DNA of 64,000 bases from Calycina herbarum (lineage: Eukaryota > Ascomycota > Leotiomycetes > Helotiales > Pezizellaceae), in assembly GCA_001414485.1 (NCBI GenBank), contig LLEY01000049.1, positions 248,001-312,000 on the forward strand, given 5' to 3'. The notes below the pieces were generated by a model, which saw only the letters and a list, made by a program, of their open reading frames with translations, was not told the DNA's origin and made no database searches. Positions 47,000-58,284 of the stretch are shown in pieces. The position numbers were made by a program, and so were the translations under genes. The stretch's first letter is position 1. Each line of letters opens with the position of its first letter.

Positions 47000-49900
47000 T
47001 TATAATATCTCACCGAGCACGTTAACGTCCTACATCGAATTCGATTCAGCCTAGATTCGGATTAGTACAACGACAACCTCAAATTACTAGTTTATAGACA
47101 GCTAGTAATATTAGGGTTTAATATCTATTAGTTAGCTAGTAAAAAGCGTATCCTCTAATACGTTAAGGAAGTAGAAGACGCTAAGGATTCCTAAGACTTC
47201 AAATAACCCTCTCCGTATAGGGATTACTATACAAGGTTCGGAAAGTCGATATTAAGTCACCTAGAAGGCTCCCGAATCTACCTCTAAACCCCTCTCAACA
47301 ACATCGAGTATATCAAACTAAGGAGCGACCCTAGGTCCCTTCTAAGCTCCGCTAGAGAGCGTTAAGCAACCTACTAGGGAAACCAGTAGGCCCCCCTCCG
47401 AATACGCACCAAACTATACTCGTATACCTAAACCTAAAAAGTTAAGGAATAATAAAGGCAAGGGCCTAGCCTGAAACCTCAGAGACCCACGAGACTTTTC
47501 TAATATAGACGAGATATAGGGTATAGTATAAGGATTAGAAGAAGAACTTCGAAACAACAACTATCGGTTCAGACAGTTAGAATCTATTATAAAAGAACTC
47601 TAAGAATAAACCAGAGTCCCTCAACCTTCCCGACCCGAAACCGACTATAACTCTCCTTCTATTCTAAGCACTATACTAGACCCCTTTCGCTTAAGGAGCG
47701 AACCTGCCTCTAATACCTTCCCTTAACAGCAGACTACCCTATATAACCCCGAATATAGTCCGAATACCCTCTAACCCGCTAAAAGCAAAATCATAGAAAA
47801 AATTAAACCTTTAGACAATAGCATATCACCTATATACCGACAATAGAAGATATCAGTACGCGATAGACTTCTAGTAAATACCGATTATTATTATACAAGC
47901 CTGACTCGAAAAGCCCTTATCTAGAGAACAACTACTAGAATCGCTAGGAACTACCTTAAGCCCTAATACTAGTCTAAGTCGATTTATATTACTTTCTACG
48001 ATTATTAAGATATGATTAAACTTTTAGATTTATATTTCTTAACCAGATACGAAACAGAGGATATATAGAACGCTTTCTAGGCCTTGTAGATAGGTAGAAA
48101 GGATCACGCTAGAGAAACGTTTACTAACTTCAGAGGTCGCTTCTCGAGTATAGCTATACTCGGAGAGATACTAGAGTTAGAACGATTCTTCTATATATAG
48201 GAGAAGATTATACTATAGCTAAGAAACTCAGCTGCTATACTTAAGAGACGTTGGAATTATAACTTTGTTAAAATAGTAGCAGATCTCCTAGCCCTAGATA
48301 AGGAACGACGCTAAAACGCTAAGTTATATACAGCTAACACAACCAAGCCAGTCGGTATAAACACTTCGGTTAAAAAGACTACTTTTCAATCCTTATCTAG
48401 TTTAACACCGAAACCCTTACTACCCGTAAGCGGATCCTTCCCTACTGTTTAGACTACTTTAAGGATATTCAAAACCACCTCTACTAGCGAACGCTAAAAG
48501 ACTCCGGACCGAGTCCTAGCCGGTACGACGTGCTACTACTATGGTAAGCCTAAGCACTACAAAACCGACTGCCCTTAGCTACCTAGTATCAAAGAAATAG
48601 TCTAAGAAGCGGACAAAGATAACCTACAAGTCCTCATAAGGTACCCCGATTCTGCCTCGAATTAGAGAGAAAACGAGGCAGCCTAGGTAAAGACTCCTTC
48701 CTAGGCCTACGTAAATATAATCTATCGAATCTCGACCTTTCTAGACTTATAAGAGGAAACCAATTCCTTACGAATATAACACTTAGTATACATAGATGCG
48801 GTGTTAAAACTCAAGCCTTAATAGATACAGGAGCGAATAGATTCCTATTCTTAAATCAACCCCTAGCCCTACAGCTATTCTAATCGTTAGGTATATAGAT
48901 TCGAAAACTACCCTACTCGGTGCCTATTCGTAGATACAATAGTAGTATTAAGAGTAAAGTAACATAGTTTATACGACTATATCTGAACCTAGATCGACGT
49001 CGTATCTAAAACTACTCCTTTATTATCCTAGACCTTAGATAACAAGACCTAATTATCGGAAACAAATAGTTAAAACATTTTAATATTCTCCTCGACCCTG
49101 CTAAGAATTAACTTATTTGGCTAGCTAAAACCCTACCGACTCCTTACTTCGGAAAGGAAATCTTACTTTCTCTAACTTCTAGCTAGAACTAGAAGTCTTA
49201 TTTAAATATATAGTCAGATACGAACCGAAGGGATCACGCCCTCTATTAAGATAAAAAGCGAAGGAATAGTAAGCTCTTAGCTAAGTTATTACTATTATCT
49301 ACGACATTAACTCCCGATATCTACCCCTCCGACTCTGCTCCGAATACCCTCCGACCTACTAGTATAGCTTAGATAGATCGAACCCTATACTCTTTTATTA
49401 GTAAAATAAGTGTAAATACTTTACATTTTAATATAAAGCGACCTAATACCGAGTTCTTTATAACAAGCATCTACGAATTAGATCGGATCATCGATGAAAG
49501 ATTAGCTCTACCCTTAGATAATACTAAGACTATAGACCTGATATAGTCCCGACTCTCTTAATATTACTCGTTGTTCTAGGATGTATTCTTAAAAGCAGCC
49601 TCGAATAAACTTCCCCCTCACCGCGTATACGACTATAAAATCACCTTAAACGAACCTCTTCCTATCTCCTACTCCCCGCTATATCGACAGTTAACTGTAG
49701 AGCTATAAGCGACGAAAGAGTACCTTATTAATAATTTAAATAAAGGATTTATCGTTAATAGTAATAGTCCTTTCGTCTTACTAGTACTCTTCGTTAAAAA
49801 GCCTAATAGCGATAAGCTACGGTTCTATATCGATTATCGGAAGCTGAATACTCTTATCTAAAACGACCTCTACCCGATTCCTTGTATCGACAAACTCCTT

Positions 49901-52600
49901 TCAAGATTAAGGAAAGCTAAGATCTTTACTAAGTTAGATATATGCTAAGCTTTCTATCGTATCTAAATAGACCCTAACTCGGAGGAGATAACCACGTTTA
50001 AGACTAGGTATAGAATATACAAATGTAAGGTCCTTCCTTTTAGACTCTGTAATAGACCCGCTACCTACTAACGTTATATAAACGACGTCTTAATCGAATA
50101 TCTAGATAACTTCTATATCGCTTACCTAGACGATATATTGATTTATTCGGATAGTATCGAAGAATATAAGGAATAAGTTAAGAAGGTCTTGAATCGGCTC
50201 TAAGAAGCAGGACTCTAAGTAGATATTAAGAAAAGCGAATTTAGTATTACTCGAGTTAAATATCTTAGTTATATATTAACTATGAAAGGACTCGAAGTAG
50301 ACCTCGAGAAAGTGGAACCTCTACGTAACTGGGCCCGACCTAGTACCGTAATAGGTATAAAGTTCTACCTAGGCTTTTGTAGTTTCTATAGACAATTTAT
50401 TAAGAACTTTAGCAAAATCGTAAAACCCCTAACTACTATAACGCGGCCTTCGGAGCCGTTTCGGTGGACACCTAAATACGAAGAAGCCTTCGAAGAATTA
50501 TAGACCTAGCTACTCTTAGTTCAAGCCTTGTACTACTTCGACCCTGAATGTCCTACGAAGCTAGAGATAGACTCTTCTAATAGAGTAATAGTAGGCATAT
50601 TCTCTTAATAATATAGTAATCGTTAGTATCTTATAGGTTTCTATTCCCACGTCCTAGTCGGATATAAAACAAACTAGGAAATCTATAATAAGGAACTATT
50701 TATAATTATAGAAGTGTTTAGAAAATAGTAACCTAAGCTTATGTTGTATTAGAACCGTATTAACGTCTTCTTAGACCACAGATCCTTAGAATACTTTATA
50801 ATAACAAAGCTGCTTACTTCTAAGTAAGTATAATAGATAGAATTCCTCTCCGACTTTAATTTCCAGATCCGATTCACGTCTAGAAAGAATAATTAAAAAG
50901 CAGATATACTAACTAGATAGGAGTAAGATATTAGAATATAAGATTAAGTCAAGTTAGACAGCTGCTCGCGTACCCTTCTCGGACCTATTAGGCTTAACCC
51001 CTGAATCAACGCCGACCTTGCTTAGACCTTTTAAGCAATATCCCTTTCTATAATTAAGTTAGATATTATCTCTAGGTCTAGATCGGATCTGATTTAGAAG
51101 CTAAGGACGGCTAACACGTAATCATTTAAGAAGGAACGTAGAGAACTTAAGAATAGTTATACTATCTTGTCTAATAATTTACTCCTATTTAGAGGACGGC
51201 TTTATATTGAAAGAAACACCGAACTCTATACAAATCTAATCTAAGAAGCCTACGACCAAGTATCTAGTACTTACTTAAGTACTCGAAAGACATACTAGTT
51301 ACTAGCATCTGCCTACTACTAGGTCGGCATAGGTTTGGACTATAAGCTGTACGTGGCTAACTGCCGAGCTTATAGATACTCTTATCCTTGATAGACTAAA
51401 TAACAAGGATTCCTCTACCTACTACTAGTGCCAGATTACCTGATATAGTATATATATATAGACTTTAAGTTATTTCTAAAGGATAAGCATAGATATAATA
51501 CTATACTAGTATTTATTAACCGCCTTAGAAAGGATTCGGTATCTATTCCCTACTACTCTACTATCGATACTAGAGGATTAGCCTAGTTTTTTATATAATA
51601 AATCTATTATTTTAGTTACTACCCTAAATCGATTACGTCTGATAGAGGACCTTAATTCGTCTTAGCTTTTTAGACGGAATTCTATTATATTATCAGTGTT
51701 AAGCTTAAGCTCTCTATAGCTTACTATAAATAAATAGATAGTTAGACAGAGATTATAAACCGATATATCGATTAGAGGCTAAGGCCTTTTGTAACCTACT
51801 TTTAGGATAACTAGAGCAAGTTGATCCCCTTTATAGATAGAGTATAAATAACCCTTCTGCACTTGTCTATTAGTATAACCCTGTATCGGCTCAAGTTCGG
51901 GCTTGATTCGCGAACCTCGTAGGATTAGAATACTCCTAGGACCTCTATTCCCTAGGAACGACTAAATTACGATAAGGCAGTTAAGATAGCTACACGTATA
52001 CACTCTGTCTAGAACGTAGCTAAAGATAATATAAGCAAAGCCTAGCAGAGAATATAAGATAGTACGAATTAGCACCGAAGAGCTATCGACTAAGACGTTG
52101 GTAATAGAGTTTACTTATCGACTAAGAATCTTAAGATAAATTAACCTAGCTGAAAGCTAGCTGAACAGTAGACTGGACCCTTTAAAATACTAGAACGTGT
52201 AGAACACTCTTATAGACTAAAACTCCTAGAAGGATTATTAATCTATAATGTTTTCACTATAGACGTACTATCTAAAGATCTGAATACCCCCCTACCTAGA
52301 TAAGAAGCTCTAGAGCCACCTCTAGAAATCATTTAAGGTGTATAAGAATAGGAAGTTTAAGAAATTCTTAGTAGTAGACTTTTTAGGAGACAACTATAAT
52401 ACTAGGTTAGATAAGTTAGTTACGATATAGACCCTACCTGGTATCCTGCCGACAATTTTTAAGGTTCGCTGCACCTTCTAAGGGACTTCTATACCAAATA
52501 TCTAGACGAACCGGGACCGCCTCGACTCCTCTCTGAATAGATCTAAGTATAGGAGGCAGACAAGAACTAACAACCGAGTCACTACTAAAAACAACCCCGA
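47000..52600 (+). pseudogene. Dead gag-pol of retrotransposon D
   Basis: Gag ends with a knuckle at 48531-48572 (Cys-Tyr-Tyr-Tyr-x4-His-x4-Cys; the second Cys is now Tyr). The protease keeps Asp-Thr-Gly-Ala at 48824-48835. RT keeps Tyr-Leu-Asp-Asp at 50123-50134, followed by a 73-codon open stretch (50282-50503) in the RT tail. RNase H spans about 50500-50950. The integrase zinc region is near 51320-51380 and the core around 51480-51900, including Ser-Asp-Arg-Gly-Pro. The C-terminus near 52420-52530 reads Asp-Pro-Thr-Trp-Tyr-Pro-Ala and Pro-Gly-Pro-Pro-Arg. TAG/TAA stops remain throughout. Confidence 0.85.
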
Positions 52601-52657
52601 TACCGCCCCGACTATAATACGAAGCCTCGGGGACGAGTCTTTTTCAAGGGAGGGGGA

Positions 52658-52976
52658 TATAATAGCCTGCTATCAAGAATAAGAGTTGCTAAGGTTGTAT
52701 ACGTACTAGATAGGATACGGTTTAGGGTATAGGAATGCTAAGGGTTACGTGGAATGTAAGAGTTACGTATTCGAGTATCGGAATATCCGGTTCGGACCTC
52801 CGAGTCTATTATTATTATCCGAACCCTTTTATATATAGATGCCCTTACCCTTAGTATCGGGAAAGGTTAATTTGATCTTTTCCTTCGTGTTTAGAGCCTA
52901 GTATCTAAGCATGTTATTCTACGGAACGCACTTCTATATACCTCTTTTATAGTATTGTCTGTTTCGTGCTGTTATA
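52658..52976 (+). repeat. 3' LTR of D
   Basis: 319 bp; the differences I compared from the 5' LTR are transitions (for example TGGCCCGC against TAGCCTGC). Confidence 0.92.
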
Positions 52977-53638
52977 GTCTAGTACTTATAAAACCCTAGA
53001 CTATAATCTTAAAGCTTAATATTAAGTTATAGACTCTTATACCTACTAGACTCTCCTTTACTAACGCTACCTCTTAGGTCTCTTAGACTCTTTATAACTC
53101 TTCTAAAGCTCTTTTATAATCAACTCTTATTAAGAATTATATTACTTATTACTAAGGAAGCTTACTAATATCTATTTTCTAGATAATTACTTTATTAGTA
53201 AAAGGTATAAAGTAATTAGCTTATAAGGTAACCCTTTTATTAGCTAAGGTCTATATACTTCGAATAGTAAATAAAGCTCTTAGTAAATACTAGAGAGCTA
53301 AAAATACCTATATCTAAGAAGGAGGTATACTTATTATAGAGGATATATAAGATAGATTAGCTTAGAAGAATACAAAGGAGTAGGTTTAACGTAATAAGCG
53401 CTCTAGAGAGAGTAGAGAAGATAAAAGATAAACGACTTAGTAACGTTATAGTACTTATAGAAAAACTAGTTATAATATATAAACGTATTAAGAAGTTATA
53501 GATATATCTAGTTTATTAAATTCTAAGTAGTTTTAATTAATTTAATATATTATAGTAGTTTTATTATATTTTAAAGTAGTAGAGTAGGAAAAAATTCACA
53601 AGGTCCTAATAATTATAAGGTTCTAGTATACTATGTTA

Positions 53639-53935
53639 TATACTTCTAAATTAGATTCTTTTAATAATACTAATTTTAGACTAGATATATATTAAATATA
53701 AAGTAGAATTATAGTTATCTAGATATAAAAATCTTTTTCTAATCGCTTTAAAATTAACTATAATATAACTAATATAAAAGAGAGTATATAAGAACTATTA
53801 AATAGACGTTTAATACTAAAACTATTATTAAAAGCTCTTAGATACTTTAGTAAAACCTAGGCTACTATAATAATATTAGTTGAATTATTATAGAGATTTA
53901 GGATTTAGTATATATATAGGTTATATAGGTCGGGT
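53639..53935. repeat. AT-rich relic at the right edge of the second RIP block
   Basis: RIP-like sequence without assignable element ends. The block stops abruptly at GGTCGGGTTTAC near 53930-53940, where normal composition begins. Confidence 0.45.
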
Positions 53936-55567
53936 TTACAAAAGAGCGGCTGAGGAACTAAGATAAGATAACCTCAAGATTCATTCCTCGAAGGGTCACA
54001 TGATAAGAATGACCAAGTGACCCTGAATATTATGTAATTCAATTGGAATAGCAAAACTCCTCCAGAGTTAGCTTCGTCAAAGAAGATTTACAGCTATAAG
54101 AAGTCACGCCAAAATCGTGTAATAGACACACCTCCTCATCTCTCTCTAGCACGGATATTTCTTATTTCCTTCTAATATCACGTGCTAATTACAATCCCAA
54201 AGAACCCATCCCCCTCATCTGATCACTGCATTAAACTCCGATCTGTGCTCCCCAAAATCCAAATACCACCTTACACAACTCCGGCACTTTCAGATCCCAG
54301 AAAGAAACCAGAACCAGAAAAATTGGAAAACGGCCGGAAAGCTACATCATCTAGTATCCCCACATACCACTCGTAGCAGTACAACCGTAACCAACCCAAA
54401 GACGATAGATCTCTGTGCACCTTACTCAAAAGAAAGAAATGCGGAAGTAAGGAAGCAAATCGATCCGTCTCCCCGCTTCCCCAATATGAGCAAAAGGGCA
54501 AATCTACTACCCGTCCCCACTCCCCGGAGTACCTTGTAGATAGGTTCCACTAGAAACGAGTGCAGTCACACATGCTGCACAATCGGATCTACCATGCATA
54601 CGAGGACGGGGCATTATCCGAACCTGTGCAAAAAAAAAAGAAGCGACGGAAGGAAAATGGATATTTTCTTCTTTTCGAATCTGTGGAGTTAACCAATCAT
54701 TTCAGGGGAAATACGCCGGCAGAGGGAACAGAAGGAAAGGAAGCGTGTCACGAATGAGATGGATATCTTCCGTCTTGCAGAGATGTGGCAACATGCACCG
54801 TGCTGCAGTGTTTCTTATTGTGAGCGAACTGCATGAAGACAAGGACATTTGATATGATGACGTTGAGAATATGGGACGTTGAAACGAGACATGGCAAGCC
54901 TCGAGCCCGGAAGTGCTTCCTGAGAAAAAGGAACTATAAGACAATCTTCCCCAACTGTTGAGATGAGGGCTTTCTCTTGATTGGGCAACACTTGCATTTC
55001 GATACCCGGCGGCATGGAGACCGAATTACGAACTTGAAGATCGCGAGCAGGTCGCACAGGAATCAATGTGGTACGGGGTATGTTGGGTTTAGCCAAGTAC
55101 AACATAAGATTTAGATTGAGAAACGGTTTTTCCAAGGCGGTAGATATCGGGTCACCTGCAGCATGCTGGCGGGAACCTTGCAGGAGGTCTCGATCTTCTC
55201 TAGAAATGTATCACCGAGTTATAACGGCGGTGAATTCACCGCTGGGTTTTGTCTTGGAGTGGCATGCTCTGCGTTGTTTGCTTACGATATGTGAAATTCG
55301 GAAGAAGCTGGTTGAAAAAATATTATTCGACTACACTAACCAATTCCTTTGAAGACTCTAGAGCCCGAACAAACCAACCCTTTGCGCCCCGTTCATAGCT
55401 CCTTTGCTTTAACCCCCGAGATCTATTACGCAAAACAAAAATCACAATTACCTCCCAATTTCAATCCCACCGATTCAAAGCCCTGTGACCCCCATTCCCC
55501 GCAAACGCAGATTGACCGGCGTTCTGCACGTTGCGGGGCTTCGTGATGCATATGCTGCGTTCGCCCA
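53936..55567. other. Normal-composition DNA, no supported gene
   Basis: Open stretches at 54182-54376, 54815-55135 and 55068-55352 start at non-ATG codons or overlap each other, and match no family I know. There are no clear intron signals. The right end probably includes the 3' UTR of the PARG-like gene. Confidence 0.35.
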
Positions 55568-56600
55568 CTATTTGAAAGCCCCATGAATATTCATTGGCTT
55601 GAACACACTCTTGAAAACCTCAAGATCCGAAGCGCAAGTGCTCTTTGAGGAAGAAGAGCTTTTGGAGGATGAAGATTTTGACGACGAAGATTTAGATGAG
55701 CTAGAGGCAGGGCCTTCTGGGTTCTCAAACGCAAATACTACATCCTGAAATTGACCTTGAAATTCCGGGTCCTTTAAAAACGCGTCTCGCCACATCAAGG
55801 CCACCTCTTCGGTGGGATTACGAAATCCTGGCCCTAAGCCGAAACTGCCGATGCAAATGTTGTAGTAGCCGTAGTACACGGCAATTCGCAAAGCCGTTCG
55901 GATCTTGTCCCTCATCAGTTCCTTCTCTTGCTTAAATGAATATTTCTTCCCTGAGCTGTCAAGTTTGGGTCGCTTAACTGGGCATACAGAGATGACTGGA
56001 AGTGCTTTGGGCTCTTGCCATATTTCATATTTCTCCGGGCCATTTCGGTAAACCACTGTTGCAAAATCAGCTTGGATTTACAACACAGTTTCTCAGCAAG
56101 TAAAACATACCGACATTCTGAGAAAAGATACCTGCTTTAGAGGGAATAGGGTAATTGGTTGGGGCAGAGCTTCCGGGAGCAGGTGTTGTTATTGTAGCGA
56201 ACAAATTGCTTCGTCTACAAAGACATTCTTCCGGGGACATAACGCCAGCCTCCCAGTCTCCTCCGGGCCGTTTATCGTTTGCTGGCATTATAACTGGAAT
56301 TGCTATAGGGTCTACAGGTTCAGTAGGATCATTTGCCCATTCGATGGCAAGATCAACAGGATCACGCTCATAAAAAGCTATATCTTCGTCAGCTTAAGCA
56401 CGTGTTTTCAAACACCGGTTGTACTTACCGAAATGCACCTGGCGGCCTGGATTTGACGACGACTGTGTAGCAATAGAGTCGGAATAACAAAGAAAGGAAG
56501 TAGGCTGCCATCTTGATGACAGGTTCTGTCGAATACATGGGATGTAGGTCTTTTTGGCCTCTGCTGCCATCTCTGATGGCTTGGGTTTTGAAGGAGGCAT
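55568..56600 (-). CDS. Microbial-type PARG (DUF2263/TIGR02452) protein, three exons, 308 aa
   Basis: Exons are 56600-56429, 56377-56111 and 56055-55568. The introns are 51 bp (GTAAGT..ATATAG) and 55 bp (GTATGT..CAACAG), and the total of 927 bp is in frame. The N-terminus has the helix Ala-Glu-Ala-Lys-Lys-Thr. The catalytic-fold region reads Pro-Gly-Gly-Asp-Trp-Glu-Ala-Gly-Val then Pro-Glu-Glu-Cys-Leu-Cys-Arg-Arg-Ser, where the family usually has Gly-Gly-Gly and Gln-Glu-Glu. Later come Tyr-Pro-Ile-Pro, Val-Ile-Ser-Val, Gly-Ser-Phe-Gly-Leu-Gly and Phe-Arg-Asn-Pro-x-Glu-Val-Ala. Relatives hydrolyse poly(ADP-ribose); activity here is inferred and the motif changes may matter. The C-terminus carries a Ser-Ser-Ser-Lys repeat. 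The ATG at 56600 was preferred over one at 56726, which lies only about 10 bp from a TATA box. Confidence 0.8.
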
Positions 56601-56735
56601 TGTCAATGTTGGTGTAAGAGTCGGAGGCAGGGATAGAACAGAGTGCTGGAAACAAATTAGAACGTTGACAGACAAAGATAACAATGAAGAAGCTCTCTGA
56701 CCCAGCACCACGGACATAATGGACATGGGTCTGCA

Positions 56736-56742
56736 TTATATA
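56736..56742 (-). promoter_or_regulatory. TATA box of the PARG-like gene
   Basis: TATATAA on the minus strand, 136 bp before the chosen ATG. With transcription starting about 30-60 bp downstream, the ATG at 56726 would be untranslated or upstream of the start, which supports the ATG at 56600. Confidence 0.4.
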
Positions 56743-58284
56743 GGGTTGGGGATGAAGAAACGAGGTCAGAACGTCAGCCACCCGTGATCAACCGGGCACG
56801 ACTATTTCCTTGGCTACTAGCGAGGGGGCAGACGGAGATTCTACAGAAAGTGGAGAGCATCTATATTGAGCTGCGACCGAGACATTGCCTTCATCGCCAG
56901 TGTCCCAATGGTGTGGTTTTGCATCTCATCATCACTCTCACCTTGAATACACAAGGGTGAGCGGATGTGGGCCTCGATCCATCGTGGTTTAGAGCCCGCC
57001 ATACTTTGCTGCTCATCGACGGCGAGGTGGAACTCCAGAGGCTTCGATATGAAGGGTGGTTATACATGCTGCAACCCTAAGGTCCTAAGATCGTAACCTG
57101 TGCACTGCGCGGGTGGTACTAGATTCGCGATGTCGATCAATAGTTGAATGCATCCTGCAAGAACTGGGATTACAGAGCAAAAAGGAAAGGACAGGATTTT
57201 GGTCCAGCCGAGCGTTGTGGAATCGAAGGAAAGAAGGAAGGAGTACCAAAATTCTGCCAGCGTCGAAGCCGTTTTCTTTAACGAGGACAAGTGAAGAAGA
57301 AGAATGAAGTTAATTTATTAATCTGAGGCGATAAAATGAGGCACAGAGGTCGATCTTTTTCTTCAACTCACCTCTCTCTGTTCCGTTCTGGTGGTGGAAA
57401 CTGGACTGGCTGCAGGTTGCACTAGAACGGTGCAGAGAGAGAGCGCGCTCGCCCGATCTTTAACAAGTCTGATAGTTAAGCCGCATTCCACGCACCCAAC
57501 AGATCGCTTGACCTTTTACTCTAAAAGAATCTCTTGAAAATTATCATTCCACACACATTCAATGGCACCGGAAAGCGCGGCCGGTCCAAGCAGAAAAAGA
57601 AAGGAAACTGATGAGGGGCAGCTCGAATCAGCAGTCCTCAAGTCGAGATTGCGCACCCCGAGACCCCCAGCGGGATGACATGACAGCTTAGAAAACGGTA
57701 GGAAACAGGCAATTTGGCTGAGACGCGAGATGACCAAAAGATGACAGACGGCAAAAGAAAATATGATAAGGTCGTTGCGCCGTGACGAGTCACGACTCTG
57801 AGGGAGGAGGGAGTTGTGAGTGAAACGAGGTCGAAAGAGGTGTGAGCTTAGCTTTAGCGTAGGTTGGCTGGCGTTGGCTTACAGGGCTGTTAGACTGTGG
57901 AGCGAGACAGTTGCACCTCCTCGAGGCTAGTCTGGTCACGTGCAGATATGTGGATCAAAAAATCGCGGGTCGCTCCGACGCGCTTCTTTTGGGGAGCTGC
58001 AGCTTCGCATCTCAACCTCGGACCTTTTGCACCATTGATATTTCCTTTTTCCAGCTTCATCATCGCCTCTCAAGAGTCCTCAGACCCTCCATCTCTTGCC
58101 ACCTACCTCCTCTTCTTTCAGCTCATCCACCGCGGAAAGAAACCCGCAGAGCAGTCCAGCCATCGAGAACCTCCGGTGAAATCGCAAAAGCAAGAGCTAT
58201 AACGATCGTCATATCAATCAAAAAGCCAATCCGATTTTCCAATTCGGGCGAAATCGAGCCAATTCCAATACACATTCCAATATC
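56743..58284. other. Divergent intergenic region, no supported gene
   Basis: This separates two divergent genes, the PARG-like gene (leftward) and AsnRS (rightward). It is long for a simple promoter, but open stretches such as 57897-58202 and 57911-58327 (plus) overlap the AsnRS leader and match no family. Pyrimidine-rich tracts from 58020 to 58180 fit a 5' UTR. Confidence 0.35.

Larger units (their letters stand above)
46645..52976 (+). mobile_element. Complete Ty3/gypsy chromovirus D
   Basis: The element is 6,332 bp with 319-bp LTRs and a perfect GTCTA duplication (46640-46644 and 52977-52981). A polypurine tract (CAAGGGAGGGGGA) ends at 52657. The order is gag with zinc knuckle, protease, RT, RNase H, integrase and a C-terminal chromodomain-like motif. 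It is less RIP-damaged than A1: the protease and RT catalytic motifs are intact, though stops remain. It sits inside P3 transposase. Confidence 0.93.
45439..53636 (+). mobile_element. Pogo/Fot1-type transposon P3, interrupted by retrotransposon D
   Basis: P3 covers 45439-46644 and 52982-53636, with TA at 45437-45438 and 53637-53638. Removing D and one GTCTA copy leaves 1,861 bp, as in P1 and P2. It is in plus orientation, opposite to P1 and P2. The transposase frame shows Leu-Val-Leu-Asp-Lys-Tyr-Lys-Ser-Tyr and Leu-Pro-Ser-Tyr-Ser-Ser-Tyr-Leu near 46355-46460. It is heavily RIP-mutated. Confidence 0.9.
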
